Shown: in pieces, positions 18,119 to 26,917 of the stretch
How the letters are laid out: every line of letters starts with the position of its first letter
Numbering within the stretch: the stretch's first letter is position 1
Assembly (NCBI GenBank): GCA_034420475.1
Contig: DAOULH010000089.1
Span: 25,015 to 89,014 of the forward strand
DNA length: 64,000 nucleotides
Direction of reading: 5' to 3'
Source: Bin87 sp034420475
Lineage (GTDB): Bacteria > Chloroflexota > Dehalococcoidia > Lucifugimonadales > UBA3495
Made by a program: the position numbers and the translations under genes
Notes under the pieces: generated by a model
Seen by the model: only the letters and a program-made list of their open reading frames with translations
Databases searched by the model: none
What the model was told of the DNA's origin: nothing

Positions 18119-19914
18119 GGTCGGGATGCCGCAGCCCGCCGGCCTTCTACCATAGCGGCGAAACGTTCGGTCCGCTGCCCTTTGGGAGCGCGGAGCCAGG
18201 AGAGAAAGTCGTTGGCCGGGTAGGTGTTCAGAACGTGTTCCGGCCCGCACCAGGCGCGGCGCGCCACGGCCACTCCAAAGGTGCGGTTGGTCAGCCCGTC
18301 AATGTGGTGCGAGTCGGTGTTGATCACCAGCGGTACGCCCAACTCGCGAGCGCGGGCGGCGTGGGTGTCCTTGAGGTCCAGGCGCTCCGGGGCGGCGTTG
18401 ATTTCCATGGCCGTGCCGGTGTCGCGGGCGGTTTGCAGCAGGGCCTCGATGTCGAATTCAACCGGGTCCCGGCGGCCCAGCAGGCGCGTGGAGGCATGGC
18501 CGATGACGGTGACGTGGGGGTTCTCCATGGCCCGGGTGATGCGCCGGGTCATGGTGTCCCGGTCCTGGCTCATGGCGTTGTGCACGGAGGCGATCACCCA
18601 GTCCAGCATACCCAGGACGTCGTCGGGGAAGTCCATGGCGCCGTCGGCGCGGATGTCCACCTCGGAGCCGCAGAGGATGGTCATGTCGTAGCGGGATTGC
18701 AGGGCTTTCAGGATTTCGATCTGGCGGGCGAGGCGGTCTGGGGTCAGGCCGTTGGCGACGCCCAGGCCCTGGGAATGGTCGGTGAGGGCCATGTACTCGT
18801 AGCCCATGGCGGCCACGGCGGCAACCATTTCTTCCAGGGGGAACTTGCCGTCGCTCCAGTCGCTGTGGAGGTGCAGGTCCCCGCGGAGGTCGGCCTCGGT
18901 GATCAGGTTGGGCAGGTTGCCTTCGCGGGCGGCGTCCAACTCGTCCGCGCCGCGGCGGAGTTCCGGCGGTATCCAGGGCAGGTCCAGGCGGCCGTAGAAG
19001 GACTCCTCGTCGGGGAACCGCTCGGTCTCGCCGCTTTCGATGACCGTGATGCCGTATTCGTTCAGGGACAAACCCCGGCGGTTGGCGTAATCGCGCAGCC
19101 GGATGTTGTGCTGCTGGCTGCCGGTGAAATACTGCAACATTGCGCCCATGGCGTCCGGCTCGCCGATGCGCAGGTCGATCTGGATGCCCGGATCGACGAT
19201 CACGGAGGTCTTGGAATCGCCCTGAACGAGGACCTCACGGACTGATGGCAAGGCGGCCAGCGCCGGGCCAGTCTCCGCGGGGTTCTCCGACACTGCGATG
19301 AGGTCCAGGTCGCCGATGGTTTCCTCCCAGCGCCGAAGCGAACCGGCCGGAGTGATGCTCACCAAACCGGGGCAGGCATCGAAGAGCTGGGACGTTACCG
19401 CGGCGCAGGTCTCGGAGGCGATGCCCAGGGGCGTGCGGTCAGAGCGGGAGCGCTGGGCCTGGATGTGGCGCAGGATGTTTGCCACCGAACGCTTGCCCAT
19501 CCGGGGCAGCTGTTCGAGCCGGCCGTCCAATGCGGCCTGCTCCAGCTCGGCGACGGACCCGATGCCCAGCTCATCGACAGCGGCTTTGACGGTTTTCGGC
19601 CCCATGCCCGGAACCTCCAGCAGTTCCAGGACGTTGGGGGGCAGTTCCTCGGCCAGGCGGTCGTAGGCGGCAACGTGGCCCGTCGCCACGTATTCCTGGA
19701 CCTTTTCGCTGATGGCCTTGCCGACGCCGGGGATTTTCTTCAGGTCGTCGCCGGCGGCGGCCGCCGCGGCCAGCGACCAGCTGAGTTGTTCGATGGTGTT
19801 GGCGGCGCGCTGGTAGGCGCGAATCTTGAAGACCGTGTCGCCCTTGATCTCCAGCATGGCCGCCATGTTGTTGAACAGTTGGACGATGTCTTCGTTGGTG
19901 ATCTGTGTGGTCAT
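18115..19914 (-). CDS. polX: DNA polymerase X with PHP exonuclease domain
   Basis: Bacterial/archaeal family X polymerase with 3'-5' exonuclease, thought to fill short gaps in base-excision repair. N-terminal helix-hairpin-helix region with IPGVGKAISEKV and VPGMGPKTVKAA; nucleotidyltransferase core with AGSLRRWEETIGDLDLI (two catalytic Asp) and IQIDLRI (third Asp); C-terminal PHP domain with DLHLHSDWSDG, LTDHSQGLGVANGL, GSEVDI and INTDSHHIDGL (metal-binding His/Asp). Length (about 600 aa) is normal. The start is uncertain between 19926 and 19914; neither has a strong ribosome site, and MTTQITNEDI was chosen. It overlaps the following unknown gene by ATGA. Confidence 0.95.
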   Translation of the reverse strand: MTTQITNEDIVQLFNNMAAMLEIKGDTVFKIRAYQRAANTIEQLSWSLAAAAAAGDDLKKIPGVGKAISEKVQEYVATGHVAAYDRLAEELPPNVLELLEVPGMGPKTVKAAVDELGIGSVAELEQAALDGRLEQLPRMGKRSVANILRHIQAQRSRSDRTPLGIASETCAAVTSQLFDACPGLVSITPAGSLRRWEETIGDLDLIAVSENPAETGPALAALPSVREVLVQGDSKTSVIVDPGIQIDLRIGEPDAMGAMLQYFTGSQQHNIRLRDYANRRGLSLNEYGITVIESGETERFPDEESFYGRLDLPWIPPELRRGADELDAAREGNLPNLITEADLRGDLHLHSDWSDGKFPLEEMVAAVAAMGYEYMALTDHSQGLGVANGLTPDRLARQIEILKALQSRYDMTILCGSEVDIRADGAMDFPDDVLGMLDWVIASVHNAMSQDRDTMTRRITRAMENPHVTVIGHASTRLLGRRDPVEFDIEALLQTARDTGTAMEINAAPERLDLKDTHAARARELGVPLVINTDSHHIDGLTNRTFGVAVARRAWCGPEHVLNTYPANDFLSWLRAPKGQRTERFAAMVEGRRAAASRP

Positions 19915-19984
19915 GGTCAATACCATACCACCGGCCGGCGAAAGCGGGCAAGGAAGGCCGTAACAGTTCAGAATTCAGGGGGTT

Positions 19985-20092
19985 GTCATTGCGAGGCGCT
20001 GGCGCCGTGGCAATCTCGACGCCGCAGCGGCAACGTCTGCCCCAAAGGACTCCCCGGCGCCAACGAGATTGCCGCGCTGCGCTCGCAATGAC
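19985..20092. repeat. Dispersed palindromic repeat, copy B (108 bp)
   Basis: Left end GTCATTGCGAGGCGCTGGC, right end CTGCGCTCGCAATGAC, inner CGTGGCAATCTCG and AACGAGATTGCCGCG. Terminal inverted repeats match copies A and C. Lies between convergently placed gene ends/starts of polX and aconitase. Confidence 0.85.
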
Positions 20093-20147
20093 ACTTTCCC
20101 CGCAACTCTGAACAGTTACGGAAGGCCGCATCGCGGCAGTTTCCCGT

Positions 20148-20179
20148 AAAACAGGGGTGCCTGCTCGCGCAGACGCCCC
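20148..20179 (-). terminator. Probable terminator of the aconitase gene
   Basis: On the minus strand, stem GGGGCGTCTGC / GCAGGCACCCC (two mismatched or wobble positions), loop GCGA, then TGTTTTA, 26 bases past the stop. Confidence 0.55.
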
Positions 20180-20204
20180 CGCGTAGTGCCCGGTGTGAGA
20201 CCGG

Positions 20205-22487
20205 CTAGCTGCTGGCGCCCTCCAGGTTCTTCATGTGGTTCATGGCGCTGCCGGCCCGGAACCACGCGATCTGGGTGTCGTTCAGCGTGTGCCGCAGGTT
20301 GAGCGTTTCCTCGGAGCCGTCGGCGTGCTTGAGGATCGCCTGCACCGGGCGGTCCGGCGCCAGGTCGTTGAGGCCGACCAGGCTCATGCGGTCGTCCTCC
20401 AGCACGCGGTCCCAGTCCGCCGGGTCCTCGAAGGTGAGGGGCAGGAGCCCCTGCTTCTTCAGGTTCGACTCGTGGATGCGGGCGAAGCTGCGGGTGATGA
20501 TGGCCGCGGCGCCCAGCATTCGCGGCGACAGGGCGGCGTGCTCGCGGCTGGAGCCCTCGCCGTAGTTCTCGTCGCCGATGGCAACCCAGCGGATGCCCTG
20601 GGCGCTGTAGGCGCGGGCGATCTCCGGAATGGGCATGATCTCCTCGCCGGAGAGCTGGTTCTTGCCGGTGCCGGTGTCGTCGGTATAGGCGTTGTTGGCG
20701 CCCAGGAACATGTTGTCGCTGAGGTTGTTGAGGTGACCGCGGAAGCGGAGCCACGGACCCGCCGGGGAGATGGAGTCGGTGGTCGTCTTGCCCTCGGTCT
20801 TCACCAGGACGGGCACGTCTTCGAAGTCGTTGCCGTCCCAGGGTTCCCACGGATCCAGCACTTGCAGGCGGTTGCTGTTGGGGTCAACGCGCACTTCAAC
20901 GTCGCTGCCGTCTTCCGGCGGCTCGACGTACATGTCCGTGCCCGGGTCGAACCCGGTGGGCGGCACCTCGGGTGCCTCGGACGGCGGCTGGAGCATGAAC
21001 TCGTTGCCGTTGGCGTCCACCAGGGGATCGGTGAGCGGATTGAAGGACAGGCTGCCGCCCAGGCCCATGGCCACGGCCAGCTCAGGGCTGGCGATGAAGT
21101 TCATGGTTCCCGCGTTGCCGTCGTTGCGGCTGGGGAAGTTGCGATTGTAGGAGGTGACGATGCTGTTGTCGGTACCGCGGGCCTCGGGCCGGTTCCACTG
21201 GCCGATGCAGGGGCCGCAGGCGTTGGCCAGCACGGTGGCGCCGATGGCTTCCAGCGCGGCCTGCTGGCCGTCCCGCTCAATGGTGGCGCGTACCTGCTCG
21301 GAACCGGGGGTCACCAGCAGGCCGGACGCGGCGGAGACGCCCCGCGCGGCGGCCTGTCGGGCCACGTCGGCGCAGCGCTCCATGTCCTCATAGGAGGAGT
21401 TGGTGCAGCTGCCCACCAGGGCCACGGACACTCGCTCCGGGAAGCCTTCCTGCTGGGCCTCGGCGGCCAGTGCGGAAATCGGTCGCGCCCGGTCGGGCGA
21501 GTGGGGGCCGGTAACGTGCGGCTCCAGGGTGGACAGGTCGATCTCGACGATCTGGTCGTAGAACTGCTCCGGCTGCTCCTCGACCTCGGGATCGGACTGG
21601 AGCAGATGCTTGTACTCCTCAGCGATTGCCACCAGGTCCTCGCGGCCGGTGGCGCGCAGGTACGTCGCCATGCGCTCGTCGTAGGGGAACACGTCGCCGG
21701 TGGCGCCCAGCTCGGCGCCCATGTTGCAGATGGTGCCCTTGCCGGTGGCGGAGATGGAGGCGGCGCCAGGTCCGAAGTATTCGATGATGGCGTTGGTGCC
21801 GCCGGACACGGTGAGCTCGTAGGCCAGCTTGATGATGACGTCTTTAGGCGCCGTCCAGCCGCTCATGGAGCCGGTGAGCTTGACGCCGATGATGCGCGGA
21901 TAACGCACTTCCCAAGGGAGGCCGGCCATCACGTCGGCCGCGTCTGCGCCGCCCACGCCGATGGCCAGGGAACCCAGGCCGCCGCCGTTGACGGTGTGGG
22001 AGTCGGTGCCGATGATCAGGGCGCCGGGGAAGGCGTACTTTTCGAGCACCACCTGGTGGATTATGCCGGAGCCGGGCTTCCAGAACCCCATGCCGAAGCG
22101 GCGGCTGGCGGATTCCAGGAACTGGTAAACCTCGTTGCTCTCGTTGAGCGCGTCCTGGAGGTCGGAGGAGGCGCCGACGCGGGCCTGGATCAGGTGGTCG
22201 CAGTGGACGGTGGTCGGGACGGCGACGCGATCACGGCCGGACTGCATGAACTGCAGGATGGCCATTTGTCCGGTCACGTCCTGGTGGGCCACACGGTCGG
22301 GGCGAAGGTTGATGTAGCTGTCGCCGGGGCGCAGGTCGGCGTCGGCGACGTCGTCCAGGTGGGACAGCAGCAGCTTCTCGGCCATGGTCAGAGGCCGGTT
22401 GAGCCGGGCCCGCACCTGGGCCAGCTTCTCGTCCATTTTGCGGTAGGTTTCCCGCACGAATTCCGGAGTGGAATCGATGTTGCTCAT
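20205..22487 (-). CDS. Aconitate hydratase, mitochondrial-type (760 aa)
   Basis: Interconverts citrate and isocitrate in the TCA cycle with a [4Fe-4S] cluster. Cluster ligands are visible as Cys361 (GSCTNSS), Cys424 and Cys427 (ANACGPCIGQ). Other family marks are PTTVHCDHLI, GTDSHTVNGGGLG, GVGGADAADVMAGLPWE, and in the swivel domain GDENYGEGSSREHAAL and ITRSFARIHESNLKKQG. 760 aa and the loop layout fit the mitochondrial aconitase branch rather than AcnA or AcnB. GAGGAGG precedes the ATG at 22487. It stands alone between polX and a [2Fe-2S] protein gene. Confidence 0.95.
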   Translation of the reverse strand: MSNIDSTPEFVRETYRKMDEKLAQVRARLNRPLTMAEKLLLSHLDDVADADLRPGDSYINLRPDRVAHQDVTGQMAILQFMQSGRDRVAVPTTVHCDHLIQARVGASSDLQDALNESNEVYQFLESASRRFGMGFWKPGSGIIHQVVLEKYAFPGALIIGTDSHTVNGGGLGSLAIGVGGADAADVMAGLPWEVRYPRIIGVKLTGSMSGWTAPKDVIIKLAYELTVSGGTNAIIEYFGPGAASISATGKGTICNMGAELGATGDVFPYDERMATYLRATGREDLVAIAEEYKHLLQSDPEVEEQPEQFYDQIVEIDLSTLEPHVTGPHSPDRARPISALAAEAQQEGFPERVSVALVGSCTNSSYEDMERCADVARQAAARGVSAASGLLVTPGSEQVRATIERDGQQAALEAIGATVLANACGPCIGQWNRPEARGTDNSIVTSYNRNFPSRNDGNAGTMNFIASPELAVAMGLGGSLSFNPLTDPLVDANGNEFMLQPPSEAPEVPPTGFDPGTDMYVEPPEDGSDVEVRVDPNSNRLQVLDPWEPWDGNDFEDVPVLVKTEGKTTTDSISPAGPWLRFRGHLNNLSDNMFLGANNAYTDDTGTGKNQLSGEEIMPIPEIARAYSAQGIRWVAIGDENYGEGSSREHAALSPRMLGAAAIITRSFARIHESNLKKQGLLPLTFEDPADWDRVLEDDRMSLVGLNDLAPDRPVQAILKHADGSEETLNLRHTLNDTQIAWFRAGSAMNHMKNLEGASS

Positions 22488-22603
22488 TGTGTTCGCTCCT
22501 CCTCGAGTTTAGCCCCGCTGGATCGACCCACCGGCGCGCCGTCAATCACGTAAGTTACCCGTGTTGCAGCACGCCGCGGCGGGCGACCAGGCCCAGGGAG
22601 ATG

Positions 22604-23431
22604 TTACAAGGTTACCTTTTCGCCGTACCGTTCAATGATGTCCATGAAGAGGCGATGACGCCGGGGATTGTGGTCCGGGTTTTCCGACCGGCGCAGGTAG
22701 ATGCGGTACACGGTCGCCAGGTCGTCGTCCCGCAGCCAGATGGAGTAGCTGGGCATTCCGTTGCGCAGTTGTCGGTACAGGAACTCGACCTGGCGGATCC
22801 GGCTGAGTTGCAGGGCCACCTGACCATCTCCGTCCGTTGCCAGCAGGGCGATGTCGCCGGTAGGGTTGGCTTGCCCGCCGCCATCCACGAATTGCAGGCT
22901 GTCCAGCGAGGCGGGAATGGACACGGTGGCGGCCGGGTTGTGCACCATGATCACGGCCTCGGCCAGCCCGATGGGGACATCGCCCATTCCCTGGCTGCAA
23001 TTTGACAGGATTTGCCGCAGCAGGTCGACGTTGGCCGGAGGGTTGGACCCGCTGAGGCTCTGGACAGGAACGGCCGTCTCCGGCAGGTGGTCGGCCAGAA
23101 CCTGTTCCAGGTCATCCGGAATGGGGGCGAATCTTACCCGCCCGCGCCGGGTTATGGTCGCTTCGCCGGTGATGGAGCCGTACAGCGCTTTTTCGCCGGA
23201 CCAGCGGCGGGCGACGTCGAATCTCGGACCGTAGGTGCAGCCAAGGATGCATCCGGCCGTGGTCACCTGCACGCGGTCGTCATCCCAATGTTTCGCGGCG
23301 GTACGAAAGTCGCCCAGGACGTCCGCGGCGTTGCGACCACGATGGTGCCAGCGCCCGCACCCGTACTCGTCGGTGCAGACGACAACGTTGACTTCAGGTC
23401 GAGCGGACCGCTGCGGGTCGGATGCGGACAT
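22604..23431 (-). CDS. Thioredoxin-like [2Fe-2S] ferredoxin-domain protein (275 aa)
   Basis: The N-terminal 90 residues look like a thioredoxin-fold [2Fe-2S] ferredoxin: VVVCTDEYGCG and, 40 residues later, TTAGCILGCTYGP, giving the C-x(n)-C and C-x3-C ligand pattern. The rest (FAPIPDDLEQVLADHLPE, then LIGLAEAVIMVHNPAATVSIP-like strands and YSIWLRDDDLATVYRIYLRR) is not recognised and looks like a separate beta-rich domain. The start at 23431 (MSASDPQRS) is chosen because upstream sequence in frame is Arg/Pro-rich and crosses an intergenic hairpin. The ferredoxin gene lies just upstream on the same strand, so it may join an electron-transfer unit. Confidence 0.75.
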   Translation of the reverse strand: MSASDPQRSARPEVNVVVCTDEYGCGRWHHRGRNAADVLGDFRTAAKHWDDDRVQVTTAGCILGCTYGPRFDVARRWSGEKALYGSITGEATITRRGRVRFAPIPDDLEQVLADHLPETAVPVQSLSGSNPPANVDLLRQILSNCSQGMGDVPIGLAEAVIMVHNPAATVSIPASLDSLQFVDGGGQANPTGDIALLATDGDGQVALQLSRIRQVEFLYRQLRNGMPSYSIWLRDDDLATVYRIYLRRSENPDHNPRRHRLFMDIIERYGEKVTL

Positions 23432-23453
23432 CTGGGAACGTGTGACCGTTATA

Positions 23454-23485
23454 CGTGCGCCCGGCGGACAAGCGCCGGGCGCACG
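23454..23485. repeat. Perfect 13-bp hairpin between two iron-sulfur protein genes
   Basis: CGTGCGCCCGGCG at 23454-23466 and CGCCGGGCGCACG at 23473-23485 around GACAAG. It lies between the ferredoxin stop and the next gene start. No T-run follows, so it may be an mRNA-processing or attenuating stem. Confidence 0.6.
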
Positions 23486-23517
23486 ACGGGGTCGGTGTAC
23501 GCCGGGCGGCGTGACGA

Positions 23518-23760
23518 CTACTTGCTGAAGTAGTCGTAATTTATCTTGATATATTCTTCGTACATGGACGGCACGGCTTCCTCGGCGAAGATGGCCGTGA
23601 CCGGGCACACCGGTTCGCAGGCGGCACAGTCGATGCACTCATCGGGACTGATGAAGTACATGTCATCGTCGTCGGTGGTGTAGATGCAGTCCACCGGACA
23701 GACGTCGACACACGCGGCGTCTTTGACGCCCACGCATGGCTCGGTAATGATGTAGGTCAT
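23518..23760 (-). CDS. Bacterial 7Fe/8Fe ferredoxin (80 aa)
   Basis: Soluble electron carrier. Eight cysteines are visible: C9, C17, C21 and C25 in the first half (CVGVKDAACVDVCPVDC) and C42, C45, C48 and C52 in the second (CIDCAACEPVCP). The seven-residue gap between the first two cysteines is typical of ferredoxins with one [3Fe-4S] and one [4Fe-4S] cluster. The C-terminal VPSMYEEYIKINYDYF matches long-tail FdxA proteins. GAGGGAA lies before the ATG at 23760. The AT-rich stretch upstream separates it from an Lrp-type regulator. Confidence 0.93.
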   Translation of the reverse strand: MTYIITEPCVGVKDAACVDVCPVDCIYTTDDDDMYFISPDECIDCAACEPVCPVTAIFAEEAVPSMYEEYIKINYDYFSK

Positions 23761-23916
23761 AGCGGCATTCCCTCGGGTGATGTGGTGTGGGTTGACAGTG
23801 GCAAACCGAACTTCGGGCCACAACTCACGGGTGCGGAAATTATAGCACGGCGGGTAGGCAATGCAAACGCGCGGGGCAGTCCGGAACGCCGGGCGGCAGC
23901 CTCGGAAACGGCGGAT

Positions 23917-24351
23917 CTACACCCGGGTGAAACGCTTCTTGGTCGACAGGGTTACGAAGGTCTGGGTCTTTTGCACTCCGTCGATCACGCCGATGCGGGT
24001 GCGCAGGAAGTCGCCAAGACTTTCGGCCGACTCCAGGGCAGTCCAGACGAATACGTCGTAAGGGCCGGTGGCCACGACGACATAGTGGGCCTCGTCAAGG
24101 TTCGCGATGCACTCCGCGACGGAATCGGACTTGCCCGGGCCGGTTTCCAGGCCGATGAGAGCGGTGGTGCCGTAGCCCATTTTTTCGAGGTTGGGGACTG
24201 CCACCACATGGACGATGTCTTCCTTGATGAGGCGACGCAGCCGGCGCCTCACAGTGCCTTCACTGACACCCACCGCGCGCGCAATCTTGGCGTTGGACGC
24301 ACGCCCGTCCGATTGCAGGATACCGATGATCTTCAGGTCAAGTTCGTCCAT
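23917..24351 (-). CDS. Lrp/AsnC-family transcriptional regulator (144 aa)
   Basis: DNA-binding regulator that usually senses amino acids. The N-terminal winged helix-turn-helix is clear (MDELDLKIIGILQSDGRASNAKIARAVGVSEGTVRRRLRRL). The RAM/AsnC effector domain follows (ALIGLETGPGKSDSVAECIANL, VVATGPYDVFVWTA, LRTRIGVIDGVQKTQTFV). Length is standard. Its target is not evident; neighbours are the ferredoxin and a DMT transporter gene on the same strand. Lrp-family genes next to EamA-type exporters often control them, so that transporter is a candidate target (inference). Confidence 0.93.
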   Translation of the reverse strand: MDELDLKIIGILQSDGRASNAKIARAVGVSEGTVRRRLRRLIKEDIVHVVAVPNLEKMGYGTTALIGLETGPGKSDSVAECIANLDEAHYVVVATGPYDVFVWTALESAESLGDFLRTRIGVIDGVQKTQTFVTLSTKKRFTRV

Positions 24352-24574
24352 TGGTTGGCAGACTCCGTGCTAAGTATGCAGTCACATTCCTACGCTTAAT
24401 AGCGCAGATATTCGGGACAAGATAATATTCGTTGGTGCTGCGGTTGTCAACCATCAATGAGACGATGATAAACATTATCGATTTATTCGTGACGGATTCG
24501 ATGCTTTTTCTCCGCTTTCGACGCAGCATTAACGTAATGACCGACGGCCTAGCGGAAAGTTCCCGTTTTGGGCG

Positions 24575-25531
24575 TCAACCCATGCTGAGTGTGCCCACGC
24601 CACCTACAATCATCACTATGGACGCGGCTTTTACCGACAGCGCGCGGGGGCTCAGCGTCTCGTCCAGGAACTGCCAGCGCATGCGGGACAGAATCGTGGA
24701 CGCGATGAACACGAACAGCGGCCGAGTCGCCAGGACCGCAGCCACCAGGGAGGCCGGGCCCAGGCTGTAAGCGTACACCCCCAGCAGGATCGACACCGCC
24801 GGCATCAGCGATTCGCCGAACAGGAGCATCGCCAGAACGCCGGGCTGCTTCACGGCGGTCCACAGACGGGGACCGCCGCTCAACCCGACGCAGAAGAACA
24901 CCGCGCCCACCGTGGCCTGCTGGATCCCGAATACCGTGAGCACGGGAAGATCGGCGTTCAGGGCGGCCTTGGCCACGACGAAGCTGGAGGCGGCGGACAT
25001 CGCGCTGACGACCAGCAGCGCCGGCCCGTAGATCGTGCTGCGGTCGCGCAGGTCGAAAATTGCGGTACTCGGAACCGCCAAATCCGCGCCGATGCGCCCG
25101 AAGGGCCGTTCCTGGAACAGCCGCACGGAGATGAGCGCCGCGCCGGCGACCACCAGGGCGATGCCGCACCATTGGGCCAGCGATATGCGCTCGCCCAGGA
25201 ACAGCAGAGCCAGGATGGCGACGAAAATCGGATTGGTCTGGGAAATGGCGACGGCTCGCGAAGCCTCCATGAGGCGCAGGCCGCGGAACAGGAGCACCAC
25301 GGAGCAACCCATGAATATGCCAGCCAGAACCGGAGTCACCGCCACCTGCCAGGTGGTGCCCTCCGGCACTCCAACGATCGCGGCCACGATGGTGCCGTAG
25401 ATCAGTCCGGTGGTCCCGCACCACAGGCACAGGGGCGGCACACCGTTCAGGTGGAACGACAGCAGGCGCTTGTCGCAGACGCTGACGAAGCAAAAGGCCA
25501 GGGCGGAGCCCAGGGCGAGGAGGGGCCACAT
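24575..25531 (-). CDS. EamA/DMT-superfamily transporter (318 aa)
   Basis: About ten membrane helices in two EamA halves: WPLLALGSALAFCFVSVCDK opens helix 1; VLLFRGLRLMEASRAVAISQTNP and LGERISLAQWCGIALVVAGA close the first half; VVAKAALNADLPVLTVFGIQ begins the second, ending in VKAASIVMIVGGVGTLSMG. The family exports amino acids, metabolites or drugs. The ATG at 25531 (MWPLLALG) is chosen because it falls just after the DUF3800 stop; earlier in-frame starts (25570, 25585) would overlap that gene and add a Cys-rich leader, so the start is uncertain. Substrate unknown. Confidence 0.85.
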   Translation of the reverse strand: MWPLLALGSALAFCFVSVCDKRLLSFHLNGVPPLCLWCGTTGLIYGTIVAAIVGVPEGTTWQVAVTPVLAGIFMGCSVVLLFRGLRLMEASRAVAISQTNPIFVAILALLFLGERISLAQWCGIALVVAGAALISVRLFQERPFGRIGADLAVPSTAIFDLRDRSTIYGPALLVVSAMSAASSFVVAKAALNADLPVLTVFGIQQATVGAVFFCVGLSGGPRLWTAVKQPGVLAMLLFGESLMPAVSILLGVYAYSLGPASLVAAVLATRPLFVFIASTILSRMRWQFLDETLSPRALSVKAASIVMIVGGVGTLSMG

Positions 25532-25535
25532 AAGG

Positions 25536-26273
25536 TCAGCGCACACCAGCGGGCAGGCGTTGCAGACCATACCGTACCGGTCCACCGTCCGACGAGGAAT
25601 CCTGGGTCAACCGCTGGATGACACGATACCAGCGACGAATGGCGTGCAGGTATTCATCGCTGGATGGAAGCGGAGCTTCAAACAGCCGTCTTTCCTGATA
25701 AACCCGAATCACGTAGGCACACATATCGGCAATCTGGATGCCGGCGCTGGTTGCTGAATCTACGAAAGCTGGTGTGTCAGCGATGTGGATGCTGGCCTGC
25801 CCCTCGTTGGAGCGGAAGAGGTAATTGGAAAAAGCCGCGCTGGTCCTTCCGAAACGAGTGCCCCGGCCATCAAATAGGATATTGGCATAAGCGTCGGTTT
25901 GCGCGGCCAGCATCTCAATGCGCTGCAAAAGAAACCGAAAGCGGCTTCCCAAATGTGTATCGGTATGCAGAGGATTTTGGAACGGACCTTGCATAATCGT
26001 GGCGAAAACGGTTATCGGCAATGTGTCCAGGATGGAGAAAAATTCCTCGGCAAATATGCGTTTTGTTCGGCTTCTTCGATAGGCTTTCTCTTTGAGCAGG
26101 TTCATTCCTTTGAGTTCCGCCCGTTCCGCTTGCAATATTTGACGCTTTATCGCAAAAATTCGTCTGCTGATTGAGCGGGAATCCTGTTCACCGTAACAAA
26201 CTGCCGCCACCACTGGGCGAGTGCTTTTGTCATTGGGATTAGGGAGACCACTTTCGTCAATGAATGCCAGCAT
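25536..26273 (-). CDS. DUF3800 domain protein, intact motifs (245 aa)
   Basis: Opens with MLAFIDESG (Asp6, Glu7) and has GIQIADMCAYVIR (Asp183) near the C-terminus, the two aspartate motifs that define DUF3800, an RNase H-like family of unknown role often seen with mobile or defence genes. Middle segments EFFSILDTLPITVFATIM, RFRFLLQRIEMLA and YANILFDGRGTR fit the family. GAGGT lies before the ATG. Four bases separate its stop from the transporter start. GC content looks lower than in its neighbours, suggesting acquisition. Compare the copy at 8.6-9.4 kb, which has lost both aspartates. Confidence 0.85.
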   Translation of the reverse strand: MLAFIDESGLPNPNDKSTRPVVAAVCYGEQDSRSISRRIFAIKRQILQAERAELKGMNLLKEKAYRRSRTKRIFAEEFFSILDTLPITVFATIMQGPFQNPLHTDTHLGSRFRFLLQRIEMLAAQTDAYANILFDGRGTRFGRTSAAFSNYLFRSNEGQASIHIADTPAFVDSATSAGIQIADMCAYVIRVYQERRLFEAPLPSSDEYLHAIRRWYRVIQRLTQDSSSDGGPVRYGLQRLPAGVR

Positions 26274-26500
26274 ATTTAACCTCGGTTGTATTTCAAAGTG
26301 GACAAAGCTGCGCTTATAGCGTATGATGTGCTTGGAGCCATACGCAACGTGTTGCAGCGTTACCTGTGGCGCCCTTGTCAGGAGGTTGGCGCGTTTAGGC
26401 TCAGTGCCAGGTCGCCAGCCCCGCCCGGGACAGTTGCGGCTGGAGAAAATTCCCAGCCGAATATGTCCCGGTCTTTTTATGCCGCGCCATCATCCGAAAC

Positions 26501-26878
26501 TCAGACCCGGCAATGGCCGTCGCACCGGCCCAGCCAGTTGCTGATGCGCATCCGGTTGCGCGCGAAACCACGGTAGAAGAGATCAAAGGCGGGCCGGGCC
26601 GGCCACCATCGGGTCCAGCCCAGCACCCAGCCCAGGCCGGCCCGGCGGTAGCCCTCGCGCAGACTTTCCATGCCCACCGTGATGCTGCCGTCCGGCTTGA
26701 CGCCATACATGGCGGACTGGACCTGATCGGCGTCCAGGCCCCATGTAGCGGCGTCGAAATCCTCGGCGGAGATGTCCACGGGCTCAATGGCTTCGGGTCG
26801 GCGGCGGTACAGGTTCATCACCTCACGGCTGCACATGGGACACGACCCGTCGTATAGCATACGGAAGCGATCACTCAT
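26501..26878 (-). CDS. DCC-family thiol-disulfide oxidoreductase (DUF393, 125 aa)
   Basis: Thioredoxin-like protein of the DCC family, named for the motif seen here as YDGSCPMCSREV near residues 9-20, whose two cysteines form the redox pair. The rest follows the family: IEPVDISAEDF, LDADQVQSAMYGVKPDGSITVGMESLREGYRRAGLGW, and the C-terminal YRGFARNRMRISNWLG with final cysteines. GGAGG lies before the ATG at 26878. The downstream neighbour on the same strand is unrelated DUF3800. Physiological substrate unknown. Confidence 0.9.
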   Translation of the reverse strand: MSDRFRMLYDGSCPMCSREVMNLYRRRPEAIEPVDISAEDFDAATWGLDADQVQSAMYGVKPDGSITVGMESLREGYRRAGLGWVLGWTRWWPARPAFDLFYRGFARNRMRISNWLGRCDGHCRV

Positions 26879-26917
26879 CGCCGGCCTCCACGCTGAGGCT
26901 TTGGTGTGCAGGACAGG

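Noticed and set aside
20235..22553. 772-aa plus-strand frame opposite aconitase
   Set aside because: Longer than the real gene but composition is Gly/Val/His repeats; aconitase Cys ligands and motifs lie on the minus strand.
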